NCBI GenBank assembly: GCA_001636675.1
Contig: AZGY01000007.1
Coordinates: 1,153,072-1,217,071 of the forward strand
Source: Moelleriella libera RCEF 2490
Lineage: Eukaryota > Ascomycota > Sordariomycetes > Hypocreales > Clavicipitaceae
Length of the DNA: 64,000 nucleotides
Reading direction: 5' to 3'
Notes under the pieces: model-generated
Told to the model about the DNA's origin: nothing
The model's database searches: none
What the model saw: the letters and a program-made list of their open reading frames with translations, nothing else
Position numbers and translations under genes: made by a program
Part shown: positions 34,701 through 45,265 of the stretch, one piece after another
How positions within the stretch are numbered: the first letter of the stretch is position 1
Layout: each line of letters opens with the position of its first letter

Positions 34701-36681
34701 GATATGCGCGGCTCTAGCAGTTTCCCGGTGGGTAGGCCAGCCCTGAAAGATGTGTGGCATGCTTGCATTGGCAATGTTGGCCAGCCAGAGGTATGCCTCT
34801 ACCCCGGCACTCAAACATCGTTAGCAAACTGTCAGGAAAGGAATGCAGACACGTGCTGCTCTACATGCCTGGACTCTCAACGGCACAACACGGACAAGTT
34901 GTTTCGTCGTGATGTTTGTCTGCTGGGAGCGTATTGTGACGACAAGGGGCGTCATCTGTTGGTCGACCAACAATCGCACCTTTCGACGCTAGCTATAGCC
35001 CGTTGCTGAAGGCCCGCAAAATGAGGCGTACGCCTTGTTGATGAGAACGGCGGGCAACGTGACGAAGCTAGCGCTGCCACCGGCATCCTCTGCCTTGTCC
35101 CAAGCCCATGTCAACAGGTTGACGTTCGGAAGGGAGAGGGGTCACACGGGACTCGCGAAGTCACGGAGCCTTCGTGCAGATGTTGGACAGGCAGGCTCAC
35201 AGTTTGTTCCGGCTGCTTAACATCTACGTTTCCATTTAACGGGCTGCGGAGCCGTATTCATCTGTCCTTTTGGCTGAGAGCCTACCCATGGTGTGTTGCA
35301 GCCGCTGATCGCGTTCGAGACTTGCAGTTGAAGAGGTCCCTCAGGGCAGCAGCAAATATGGACGTGGTGAGGTGCTTGTCTATCTGATCTTGGTCTCCCA
35401 CCCCATTCCCCCGTTGGTTCGATGTTGCTCGTTTAATTTCTGGTCTTCCATGCCTTGTCCTGTCCTTAGGGATCGGCGTTGGCCCAAGCGCGCAATAGAC
35501 GCAAACATCCAGCAGAATCCACTATCAACATGGCACTTTCCCTGCGGTAAGACGGGGTGGCTCAAGGCAGAAATGGTCATCCAGAGTGAGCTTTTCACCG
35601 CGGTGCTGCAAGGTGGACTTGGAACCGGAAACTCTCACAGCCAGACGTCTAGCGCACAATGACACTGCTGGCGTTCTTGGAGACCTCCTTTGTCTGGCCT
35701 GGCAAACTTGGCTGGGGTGAGGACTGTTACAGCCAACTGCTGGCGGATAAACGCAACAAAGAGTGTCTCGTGTCTATTGTTTCCGGTTTCGGTGATCGGA
35801 TGACGAAATTAGAGGCGTGTTAGCCTCATCCAAATGGGTGTAGCTTCGGCCATCTTTGTTGCCTCGGCGATAATCTCATCAGTCTTTTATGAGAAATGAC
35901 AGCGCACCGCCCCCTCTTGGTTTCTAGAACCGGAGTTCTGATCCACCCGAAGATTTTGGCAGGAATGCGATACCAGCTTCGGGGTTTGGAGCAGGCCGTC
36001 GCGTTCCGTGAAGCTCCCGTGGGGTTTTGACAATGGGACATGACGCTCCATGAGATTCCTTTCGTCTCATTCATTCAGGTGCAGGAGCGTATGTTTTTGT
36101 TGCAAGTGTCGACCCCGCGTTCTATTCTTTGCGGTGGGATTCAGAGGGCACACCGCCTCTTTGCGTTTCTGGTCCTCAATGGACCGACCATGCCTAGGCT
36201 GGGAAGCAGATCGACCAATCTCCATCGACCAACAGGCTTTGCCTCCCCTTCCCCCTCCCCTCTCCTTCCCCCAACCTGACAGGAAACCAACGACAAAGCG
36301 GCGACTTCTGATTGCTGTTGGCAACCCAGCCTCTTTCCGCCCCTCATTGAGAAAGCTATTCTTGGCCATCCTCCAAGTCCCTTGATGTCCTGGTTGAGTT
36401 TGCTCGTTTCCTTGGAACGCCTGGAAACAAAAGACTTCCTCCAAGTTGGAAGGGGGAAAATTAGATTTCGGTAGGATAAGTGCAGCGGTATGTGCTCGGT
36501 GTGCAGGGTAGGCGCTTCTGTGAACGGGGTGGCAACGGCACGTCTTGCTTCCGAGGCTTTGATTCACCACCAGATGAACGGGATTTGTAAATCCAAATAG
36601 AAATAAGCATGCTGCAAGTATGTGGTATATACAAGATTATCTATAGGTCTTCACAACCAGGGAGCGGAAGGAAAAGACGCG
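28781..36681. other. 7.9-kb gene-free region upstream of the C2H2 factor
   Basis: The largest gap in the window. All open frames are short, most open on non-ATG codons, and no pair can be spliced into a recognisable protein. Composition is ordinary (not AT-rich), so it does not look like RIP-degraded transposon DNA. The region near the C2H2 start probably contains its long leader and promoter. The rest could hold non-coding RNA or lineage-specific genes I cannot recognise. Confidence 0.5.
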
Positions 36682-38535
36682 TTACCAAGCCGGCTCCGGC
36701 TTTTCTTGCGCTGGCGTGGAAATGACATTCTTGTCGCCGAAGGGATTATCCTCATCTTCGTCGTCTTCCTCCTCGTCACCGTCATCGCTGCTGACGGACG
36801 GTGGCCTGCGGGCCGGACGGGGCGGTCTGGGTGGGTTCTTGCTGAGCGAGAGACCGGACATGGCTGACACCGTAGCGCGGTCTTCCTGGGCTTTTTGCGT
36901 GATCACTGCCCGCGGACTGTCAGTCAAAACCACCTTCTTTCTCTGTACGATACGCGGTGGTGATGCAGAGGATGACGTCCCAAGCCAGATCAGGACGGAA
37001 AGGAAAAAAAAAGAGGAAAGGAAAGCAAGAGCAAGTGACTTGGAGCTCAAGACAGGAGAGGAAAAGAAAAGAAAAGAAAAGAAAAGAAAAGAAAAGAAAA
37101 GAAAAGAAAGGAATGCAGGCTTGGTTTCTCATACTTCTGTACATGTGTGCCTGCTCGGCGAGCTCGTCGTCCGAGTCGCTGTCTGCCTCGATGGAGTTAT
37201 CGAGCTGCTCATAGGCCATGAGGGCGCGCACAAGCTCGTCGTTTGCGTGTAGCAGGCTGCCGAGCCACTGCTCGTTCTCCACATGATGAATCTGATATGA
37301 CAAGGTGTCAGTGCTGGGCTTTTTCTTCCGTTTGCTCTACTTTCATTCCTTTTCTCTTCATCTCTTCGCCCTTTCAACAAACGTCCACTCATGCTTCTTC
37401 ATATTGAATAAGATGCATGCTTCTCCGTCAAGCTACCTCTGGTTCTTGTTCATGGACCCCAAAAAAAGGGGGCAAGGAGAAGGAGGAGGGGGGCGGAACA
37501 AAACTCACGTAGCGGAGGATCCGTCTTCGAAGCTTTTTGCACGCCTCGAAATGCTGGACGGCCGGGCGATTGTCCGACACACGCTCTCTCTCGCGGTTGA
37601 TGCTCTGCAGGGCATTCATGAGGCCGGTTGACGCGATGGACGACTCGGCAATGACGGACTTCATCTTGTCTTTTTCCTGCTCGAGATTGAACCGCTTGCC
37701 GATAGTGGTGGTAGCGATGGCGCCCCCGCTTCTGGATGACTTGAACTTGGACTTTTTCTTCTTTTCTTGTGGTGGTGATGAGAACTTGGCGGACGATACT
37801 GCTGGTGGTGGTGGTGAGGAGGACGAGGCTGACGGCTGCTGCTGCTGTTTCCGCAACCGCTCCTGCTCCTCGGCCTCCTCCTCATCATCGCCAAAGGGAT
37901 TCTCCGTCTCGCGAATGACCTTGGAGCGCTCCTGGGTCATGGCGACCTTGCGCTTGGGCAGCTCCCGGTGCAGCCTCGCGACCCTCTCGAGGCCGGGCGT
38001 GTCGGCGTACTGCGCCCACTCGCGAAACAGCTCGGTGCACTTGTTGCGGACGGCCGGGTCCGAGAGGCTCGAAGTGCCGCACACGCGCAGCCGCTCGAGC
38101 AGCGGCTCGTCGGCGAAACCGCGCTGGAACTGCGCGCCCGCATTCTGGATGAGCCCGTCGAGCAGCACCAGCGCGCGAATCTGCCGCCGCGCCGTGCCGT
38201 ACTTGAGCTTCTTGCGGATCGCCCGCGCCGCCTCGCCCGGCCCCGTCGCCTGGAGCTTGATGACCTCGACCAGCTCCGGAATCCCGCTGAGGTCGTCTTC
38301 CGCGTAGTCGTCCGACGTGAGGTTCTCGATCGTCACGGTCACGGCCGAGTACGGCTTCCTCTAGACAGGGAGAACGATGCCACAGACTGTTAGCGCAGAA
38401 CAACTACAAAAGCACATAAAAGTGAACCAGCCAGCCAGCCAGCCAGCCATGAGACGAGCCATTTGGGAAGAGAAGGGGGAAAGAGGCGGGAGGGGAGGTG
38501 AGGAATGGATTCTGATTGCGTACCGATTGAAACAT
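36682..38535 (-). CDS. LSB5: LSB5-like VHS/GAT endocytic adaptor
   Basis: Adaptor linking membrane trafficking to actin patches; yeast Lsb5 binds Las17, Sla1, Arf3 and ubiquitin. Predicted 414 aa. Exons: 38524-38535 (only ATG plus three codons, MFQS), 37509-38360, 37135-37291, 36682-36905. Introns are 38361-38523, 37292-37508 and 36906-37134. The VHS domain spans IENLTSDDYAEDDLSGIPEL to about GLERVARLHRELPKRK. The linker is acidic and low-complexity with an NPFGDDEEE motif. A helical GAT-like region (MKSVIAESSIASTGLMNALQ ... HANDELVRALMAYEQLDNSI) follows. The Pro-rich C-terminus carries a second NPFGD motif. NPF tripeptides are EH-domain ligands, in line with an endocytic role. The four-codon first exon is inferred from acceptor phase and the short conserved RKPYSAVTVTIEN start. 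Confidence 0.92.
37060..37110. repeat. (GAAAA)n pentanucleotide microsatellite in LSB5 intron 3
   Basis: About ten GAAAA units on the plus strand, within intron 36906-37134. On the coding strand it forms a T/C-rich tract downstream of the donor. Confidence 0.95.
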
Positions 38536-41469
38536 GACAATGGCCTGTGCAGTCAGATACATATATCGCCCGAGAGAGAAAACAACCAGGAGGAAAGTAA
38601 CAAAGCCACGCCTCGCGCTTCAAGACGCTATAGAGATGAATGTGGCTGTTGCTGCTGGGCGCACTAGGTGTCTGTCTTCTCCAGCTAATAAGCCGGACCG
38701 AAAACAGCAGGAGGAAAAAGACATTAGTCGCGAGGCCAGGCAGGGGCAACGAATAGGGTTCCAACGGGTTTCGCTAAAGTTTTTAAATATAAATGTAAAA
38801 ACAAGAATGGTCTCAACAAGCGAATACGGGGACTGGGAAAGCAGCAACCATCATGTCTCAGGTGACTACTACACCGCGGCACGGCTCAATAGTGGAAGAG
38901 AGTTATAAAAAAAACAAATAAAAAAAAAGAAGCTGCTCAGAGGTGCGGCGGCGGCGGCGGGAACGGGATGGCAGGCAATGCGGGGTTTGCTGCAGACGGG
39001 TGAGACTAGGAATTACGACACGGCCGAGGATGACACACAAGCTCGGAAAAGGAAGCTCTGGTACGTAGTCGGGGGGTTGCGCACACGCTAACCGATTGGG
39101 GACCGGGGGGGACCCTTCATCCGACCGTGGTCCATGGGGTATTGTAGGCTATACTAGGTACCGGGTAGGTGATGAGGTGAGCTTTCTTTCATTCGCCGTT
39201 TACCCTCGTCTTCACACAGCTCTCATCGACCCTGATAGAGTCACAATGGAGGAACTCCCACTGCAACAGCACCTCACTAGTCGATCATCGCGTAGTGGAA
39301 AAATGAGAGAATGAAGCCTCTAGGCCCACGGGATGGCTGGCAGCTTCTGCGTATATTTTTCAATGCGGAAATTCGAATCGCGGCCTGCCGCCTTTTCCAA
39401 CTGACGATTCACTGTTCTTTGCGGACAAACTAGCTCGGGAGGTTCTGCAAGTCGTCGGGCACGCGGGGTACAGCTTTGCTTCCATCAGGTGGTGTCTAGT
39501 TGGGAGCACGATTGTCCGAGACAGAGCATCAGCATCACCGGGAGCGCGAATGCCTCGATGCTTCCATCCAAGCCCCTTGTCATGTTTTCAGCAGTAGAAT
39601 GACCAGCGCTGGACCATGGATGTCTAGACCTGTGTTCGGGAGCTGGCCACGGTATGTGACTGCCGCCGCGAACTAAAGCAAGACATGATATTCTTGTTTT
39701 CGACCCTTTTCTCGTGGCGGCGATGGCGATGGCGACGGCGACGGCTTGCCTCACATGGCATTCCGCAGTTGCAATTGCCTCAAGATCGTGGCGACCGCGC
39801 GCATCTCGACTATGATCGCACTCCTTGTACACTGTGGCAAATCACGCATCATGATGGCTTTTTTTTTTTTTTTTCTTCTTGCATGCTCACATGTAGCTTA
39901 AGCAGCAGAGTGACATACGCGCATGGCACGGAAAAGCTGCGACACCGGCTGCTGTGGGGAGGCCAAAGCTCTGCACGCGTGTGAGATGAGAACTTTTGAG
40001 CTTTGCCACCCTTTAATCATCAACTGATGAGTACAACATGAAATCTGGCCAAGTATGCTTGTGCGCAACCGCTACAACAGCCATATCATCATCTTTTTAT
40101 CGTATGACAAGCCTGTATGCAAACTCACGCTGCTTGCGGCTGGACTGTACGAGAGGAGTCCAGGTAATGAATTACCGTGATAAGCAAATGGTGAGAGAAA
40201 ACCTCTGCGGCTGCGACATTAACAACAGCAGTAGCCATCTGGGAACGCAGCTTCATCATTCACGCCCTGTCGGCCTCTCCAAATCATCTGTGCTTGAGAA
40301 ATGACTGTGTTTGTACTTCACTTCAATGTTCCGACCCGTAGCATAGTAGACACCATCCCGACGAGGTGGCTCAGCCCGCTCATCGTTGTCTTTGACAGCG
40401 CGCTCGACAGCCTTGGCCCCTGTCGCCCGGTCCCTGGAAACACGGCATCATTGTCAGCTGGCAATGAGGTATGCCTTTGATACCGCTTCCTTGTCCCTCG
40501 TAACTCAAGCGTCGTGCGCATTGGCAAGTATGGGCCAGTTCTGGCCATTCGCTGTCCGGGAAAGAGAACCTCGCGCGTGCGTCGGACCGTCGCTTCGGCA
40601 CCACCACCGGGGCCAATTTCTCGTTGACCTGGATCTGGACGTTACTCGCGACCGTGCATCTTCTCAGTGGAATGGCTGATGCGCGGTGTTGACAAGTCTG
40701 ATGGGCTGTGGTGACCAGAAGGACCCAAGTAGGGCTTCCTCTTTTTTTTTTCTTTTTTTTTCTTTAAACGTCGCTGCTTCTTCATATCGGCATCTGTCTC
40801 ATCGCTCCGCTTTCTCGCTCGACATAACAAGCGACCACGGCATCAAGCTACGGACCATTCGATTGAGCGTTGCATTGATATGTGTCCAGAACTACTCCCC
40901 TTTGGTGCTCACTGGACGATGATGCTACCAACAACTCTCTGGCTTCACAGTCGAAAAGTAGAGCACGAGCACAATCACTGCGCCAGGAGAGACTCTGGAG
41001 GCAAAGATTGGCTCCTATCAAGGAGGCCTAGCAGATGGCTGATTCTTTGTCAGTCTCCCCTTTTCGACTCGATAGCAGCTCACAGACGATTGGGCAAGCA
41101 ACAACCTCGGTAGGAGGAGAGCAGTCTGGTGTTAGCCATGCTAAGACAATTACCTCGCTACGTGATGTAAAACCAAGAGACACACTTGTTGAATTGTGGT
41201 GTGATCAACGAAGTACGAGAGCCCATTCACGTACACGTAGGGAGGAATAAATCGTCGTATTCATCGAAATCTCAGCAGCCGCAGCTATATCTATCACAGT
41301 CACCCTGTCCACACCTCATATCTGTAGTGCAATCCTGCCACTTCGAGCAGCGAACCCATGATCCAACCCCCTGATCGTGCGCACCCCAGCACCATTCTCC
41401 TCGAGCACCGCACTGATCCCTCCAGTAGCCGTTTTTGCTGCAGCAGCCACTGTCGTCGCAAGCTCAGCA
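38536..41469. other. 2.9-kb intergenic region between LSB5 and small secreted gene
   Basis: No gene recognised. A T17 run occurs at about 39859-39875. A stretch of open frames on both strands around 40318-40680 has no family resemblance. Confidence 0.5.
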
Positions 41470-41658
41470 CTAGTGCCTGGAGACGTTCTTTCCCTGGTCA
41501 TGGCGGAGGAGGCAGTAGCGGATGGTTCTGTCGTTGAAAGGCGGCTCGGCCTGCATGATGTTGAGAGGGTGGCACACTCTTTCCGGAGTGACGGGCATAG
41601 CTTCCACGCTGAGGACACACAGCAGCCCGGTAGCCAGGATCTTGAGGTTGAACTTCAT
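41470..41658 (-). CDS. Candidate small secreted protein, 62 aa
   Basis: I do not recognise this protein. It opens with ATG at 41658 and begins with a convincing signal peptide: basic n-region, hydrophobic core and AXA-like cleavage site, MKFNLKILATGLLCVLSVEA then MPVTPERVCH. The mature part would be about 42 aa with two cysteines. A good TATA box (gtatataaag on this strand) lies about 165 nt upstream, giving a conventional leader. A second, Ala/Thr-rich open frame overlaps further downstream in another phase (to about 41316) but no GT donor was found to join it. It could be an effector-like or lineage-specific peptide, or a chance frame. Confidence 0.45.
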   Translation of the reverse strand: MKFNLKILATGLLCVLSVEAMPVTPERVCHPLNIMQAEPPFNDRTIRYCLLRHDQGKNVSRH

Positions 41659-42967
41659 CGTGACACAAGTCTCGGGTCTGAGGTGATATGATGGGTAGAC
41701 TTAGATCGTTCAGGTAGCGAGGGAATGCTAGGATGCAGAATAATAGCACGAGACAATGTTTGGGAAGCAAGTGTTGTGGCTCGAGAGTCAGTACCCCTTG
41801 CGAGCATCGAGTAACTTGGACTTTATATACTCGACCCGAGTCCCAAGAATGGTGCAAGAGAAAGAGAGAGGGGGACAGACAGATAAACGGGGACAGAGAG
41901 GCCTGCCTCGTTGAACTCTCCTCTCAATTTTTCGAAAGATATGTTAACCAGGTCTCTCTCACACGGATACCTGCAATTGTCACAGCCTCTCCCCCCCCTT
42001 CCCTTCGAGTTACTTGTCCCGGCCGGCAGAAAGGCCAATCATAAGTCAATCACGATGGGTTCACTCGAGGAAACAAGTGCCCATCATGCGCTTACGGCTC
42101 AAACGTCTGGCGACGTCCGGAGGCCCTGCGACTGCAAAGAAAAAGAGAATAAAAAACATACCGCTTCCGTGCCCACGCGGCAAACACTGGTCCTCGTTTG
42201 CAAGTCAGACCGCATTAGCTCGAGTGAATTGCAGGGAACCGTGTGGCGCCCCCCTTGTCTGTTTGCCCATGACACCAAGCGACGCTCATGCAGCTTGCCT
42301 GCCTGACAAATTCACTACCCCAATCAAGGATCAGACGTTCTGCAACGAACGAGCTGTGGTCTGACCGACGGTCCTTGCCTAATGATGGCTGCAGCTGTTG
42401 TGCGTTTGCAGCATGACCTAGCGTTGGTCTGAACGTAGCACAAAGTTTGGCGAAATGTGTCCCAACATTGGCAATGCCGGTCAGAGAAGCCGGCGCTCAC
42501 GTCAGCGTTGTCCGGTCCTGCACCAGCGTCGTCAGCCACGTAGACATGGACGATGGATTGCCCCAACTCTCCGTGGAGCGGTTCCTATTCTTCGCGCATT
42601 GTCGTGGTCAACTGCTATCGCTGTCTTTGTTTTTGGAGTCACAAGGCATCCAGAGCATTCTATTCCATGACAGAATCCTCATTTCCGAAAGGGGCTATTG
42701 GTAATCGAGACCATACAGATCTGCGCGCCAACGCAGTCGTATCTAGAAACGAATTTGCAAGACAAGTGTGAATTATACCTTTTTTCCATAATACATCGTT
42801 TGTCCAATAGACGCGCAAATCCATATAAAAGGATAGGGTGCTTTAAACTGGCTACTATACATTCGTTGAAGTTAAGTGAGAATCCTGGCCAGAGCGACTG
42901 CAGCGGGCTCATTTCGCTGCAGACTCAAAATGAGATCATCAACAAAGAATGGAAGACAGAGGGCGAC
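41659..42967. other. Intergenic, small secreted gene promoter and 3' flank of next gene
   Basis: Apart from the TATA box, no gene or RNA is recognised. Several frames are open but lack plausible starts or domains. Confidence 0.5.
41821..41830 (-). promoter_or_regulatory. TATA box of the small secreted protein gene
   Basis: The sequence ctttatatac is gtatataaag on the minus strand, 163-172 nt upstream of the ATG at 41658. This is the best TATA match in the surrounding few kilobases. Confidence 0.5.
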
Positions 42968-44239
42968 TTAATTGAAGTCGTCCTCGACGTCGTCATCTTC
43001 ATATTCGCTCTCGCCCGAGGCCGCCTCATCCGCCACAGATGTCTGAAGGGCCTTCAGGGCTCTCAACCAAGAGTCAAATATAGCGGAAAGCTGCGGATCA
43101 CGCGTCCCCTTGGAATCGACTTGATCCTTCAGTCGCTCATAGGCCTCTATCATGACCCGGATTTGCAGCCCGGACAGGTCATCACTTGAAGCAGCCGATA
43201 GCTCTTTGGTCAGCATATTGAGCCCAATTTCCAAGCGGCGATTGTCGGTGACCACAGGTTTGTCATGGAAGGTATGAGATGAATCTTCTTTCCTTGCTTC
43301 CTCCTCCATGTCTTCTGCCTCTAGTGGTCGGGAGGGCGGCGCCAGGCCTCCTTGGTACATGGTCTTGTCATAGGATGAGTAGACGATGGCGGATTTCGGT
43401 CGAGGAGATTCAAGCAATCCTGCGCCGCGCGAGAGCATGACAGATTCGCGCGGCATGGGCCCGTAGTTGCGATCGAAACTGTGCAAGGGGGCCGGTACGG
43501 CAGAGAGCACGGGTTTCCGGTGTATAGACGGAATCCGAGGCACGTCTGGGGCATGTGTCTCTTCGACTTCGATCAGGGCACGGTACTGTCTCGCCATCGT
43601 TCGCACGCTCGCCTCTCTGTTCATGACAGCGTCTTGCCGTTTCTTGGCTGCCGCCATTTCAAGCTGTCCGATTGTGTGGACAGGCGTCTTGGCTCGTCTT
43701 CGTGGCCTTGTGAGTGATGGACCACGGCGAACGCGATGTGTCGAGTACAAAGTCCCGGAGTTTTCTCGTAAGACGTCCAGGTGCAGAGCTGCGGTCGGCG
43801 CTGCTGTGGGAGGGATCTGATGCGGCCGAGGAATTCTTGGAGCATATCGCTGCGGTGGTGGGGGATGAGGCGGAGGCTGAAGTGAGATGGCAGGCACATC
43901 GAAACGCGGCCCGGTGCAAAGAGGCTCGATTCTCGGCGGCGCCTCGCTTTGTCGCGGCGGCCTTGTAGCAGTATGGTCATTCTGTGAGTCTGGGGATAGG
44001 GGCACTTCAGGGTTCCCGAGAGTGCCCATCTGCAGGCTGGCCATTTTGATGGCGTAGCTCAAATCGTCCGTGTTCCACTCGTCAAACGCACTTTCTGGAT
44101 TCGAATGCCTCGACTTTGTAAAATATTTTGAAAACTTTTGTCTGGAGGGTCTGAGATTATGAGCCAAGACGACGAGCGAGTGTCTCGACTGCTTGTGGGA
44201 TGGCGAGGCCGAAGTCGAGGTCATGGTGACGGTGGACAT
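42968..44239 (-). CDS. Hypothetical disordered protein, 423 aa
   Basis: Uninterrupted frame from ATG 44239. I do not recognise a domain. The N-terminal ~50 residues are basic (RPSRQKFSKYFTKSRHSNPE), followed by an AFDEWNTDDLSYAIKMASLQ segment. The middle is Pro/Arg-rich (SLQPPPHPPPPQRYAPRIPR) and then predicted helical around QLEMAAAKKRQDAVMNREAS. A C-terminal helical region (NRRLEIGLNMLTKELSAASS ... DSWLRALKALQTSVADEAAS) precedes a very acidic tail ending EYEDDDVEDDFN. Codon use matches the genuine genes here and the frame is long, so it is very probably expressed. No signal peptide or membrane segment. Likely a nuclear or scaffold-type fungal protein, but that is a guess from composition. 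Confidence 0.85.
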   Translation of the reverse strand: MSTVTMTSTSASPSHKQSRHSLVVLAHNLRPSRQKFSKYFTKSRHSNPESAFDEWNTDDLSYAIKMASLQMGTLGNPEVPLSPDSQNDHTATRPPRQSEAPPRIEPLCTGPRFDVPAISLQPPPHPPPPQRYAPRIPRPHQIPPTAAPTAALHLDVLRENSGTLYSTHRVRRGPSLTRPRRRAKTPVHTIGQLEMAAAKKRQDAVMNREASVRTMARQYRALIEVEETHAPDVPRIPSIHRKPVLSAVPAPLHSFDRNYGPMPRESVMLSRGAGLLESPRPKSAIVYSSYDKTMYQGGLAPPSRPLEAEDMEEEARKEDSSHTFHDKPVVTDNRRLEIGLNMLTKELSAASSDDLSGLQIRVMIEAYERLKDQVDSKGTRDPQLSAIFDSWLRALKALQTSVADEAASGESEYEDDDVEDDFN

Positions 44240-45265
44240 TTTTGTATGCGGCAGCTTGCACTTGACTTGACCGCTTTTCTATTGTTCTCCTGTCTTGTTT
44301 TTATTTCTCCTGGAGACAAAATATAGAAACAACAAAACAGGATAGCAGGATTCCGGTAGGGCGCCAGGGTATAAGTCTTGAAAATTGGACCATGACTTGC
44401 ATGCCCACTTGCATGCTGTGACCGGGGGGGGGGGGGGGCTGTCGTTGGGGTCCTTGGCAGGATGTGCACCGCCTCCCGGATCACAGAAGGCGCCAGGGAG
44501 CTAGGCAAGCGCCTTGCCGAGCCTGGCGGAAGGAGCACTGTACCAGCTGAGGGCATGAACGGGGGCGGGCGGGGGGCAAGCGGGCCCAAGGCGCCTGGGG
44601 GCGGTGCAGGCGCTGCGGCGCATAGGCAACGCGCGTCAATCCTATTTGTACAATTCAGTCGGTCGTTCCTTCGAGGTTGTCTCAGATTTACAGAAGAACG
44701 GAAGAAGATGGAGACGAATCAGAGGGATCCGTGTCGAAGCTCTCTCGAAAAAAGAAAAAGGGCACGTCACATCGCAGCGAATGCCGTGTCGTTTCGTATT
44801 CCGCTTACTACCCGCAATGGACACAAACAAACCAAACCATTTTACGAGCACGAGCGACCGCGATCGTGCTATTTTTAGTGCGCCAGGCGATACTGTGTGT
44901 GTGCGCTCAAGCACGTACCTCGGAGAGAGCTGGGCAAGGATCCCTCGCGGCGCAAATTGGCATGGTCGGTCAATGCTGGCAACAAAGGCATTCGTCACGG
45001 CTCAGCCATGCGACCGCCAATCGTCATCGCCTGTAGATCTTTGCCGGCCAAGATTCAGCGTGCCATGCTTGCAAGCTACCGCATATGAATGTTTCGGACT
45101 TGAAAGGGAAAACATGCACCTTTTCGACATCTGGCCGGTGTCGGGCTCCACCTCCACGCTTGCTTTGCTCCTCTTTCAAACCCCGCAAAACCCGATAGAC
45201 GACGATATGCTTGTCTTCTCCAAGATGTTGGGCTGCGAGGGTGCGCGTCCTCAGCATTCGGAGCC
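44240..45265. other. Divergent promoter region with a G15 tract
   Basis: Lies between two divergent starts (hypothetical gene and L-galactonate dehydratase). A G15 homopolymer at 44424-44438 lies about 185 nt upstream of the leftward gene. An open frame 44604-45365 overlaps the dehydratase start in another phase and opens on GTG, so it is not accepted. Confidence 0.6.

Noticed and set aside
38425..38450. Short direct repeats (CCAG)n as a possible CRISPR or tandem gene feature
   Set aside because: Simple tetranucleotide microsatellite in an LSB5 intron; eukaryotic sequence, no spacers.
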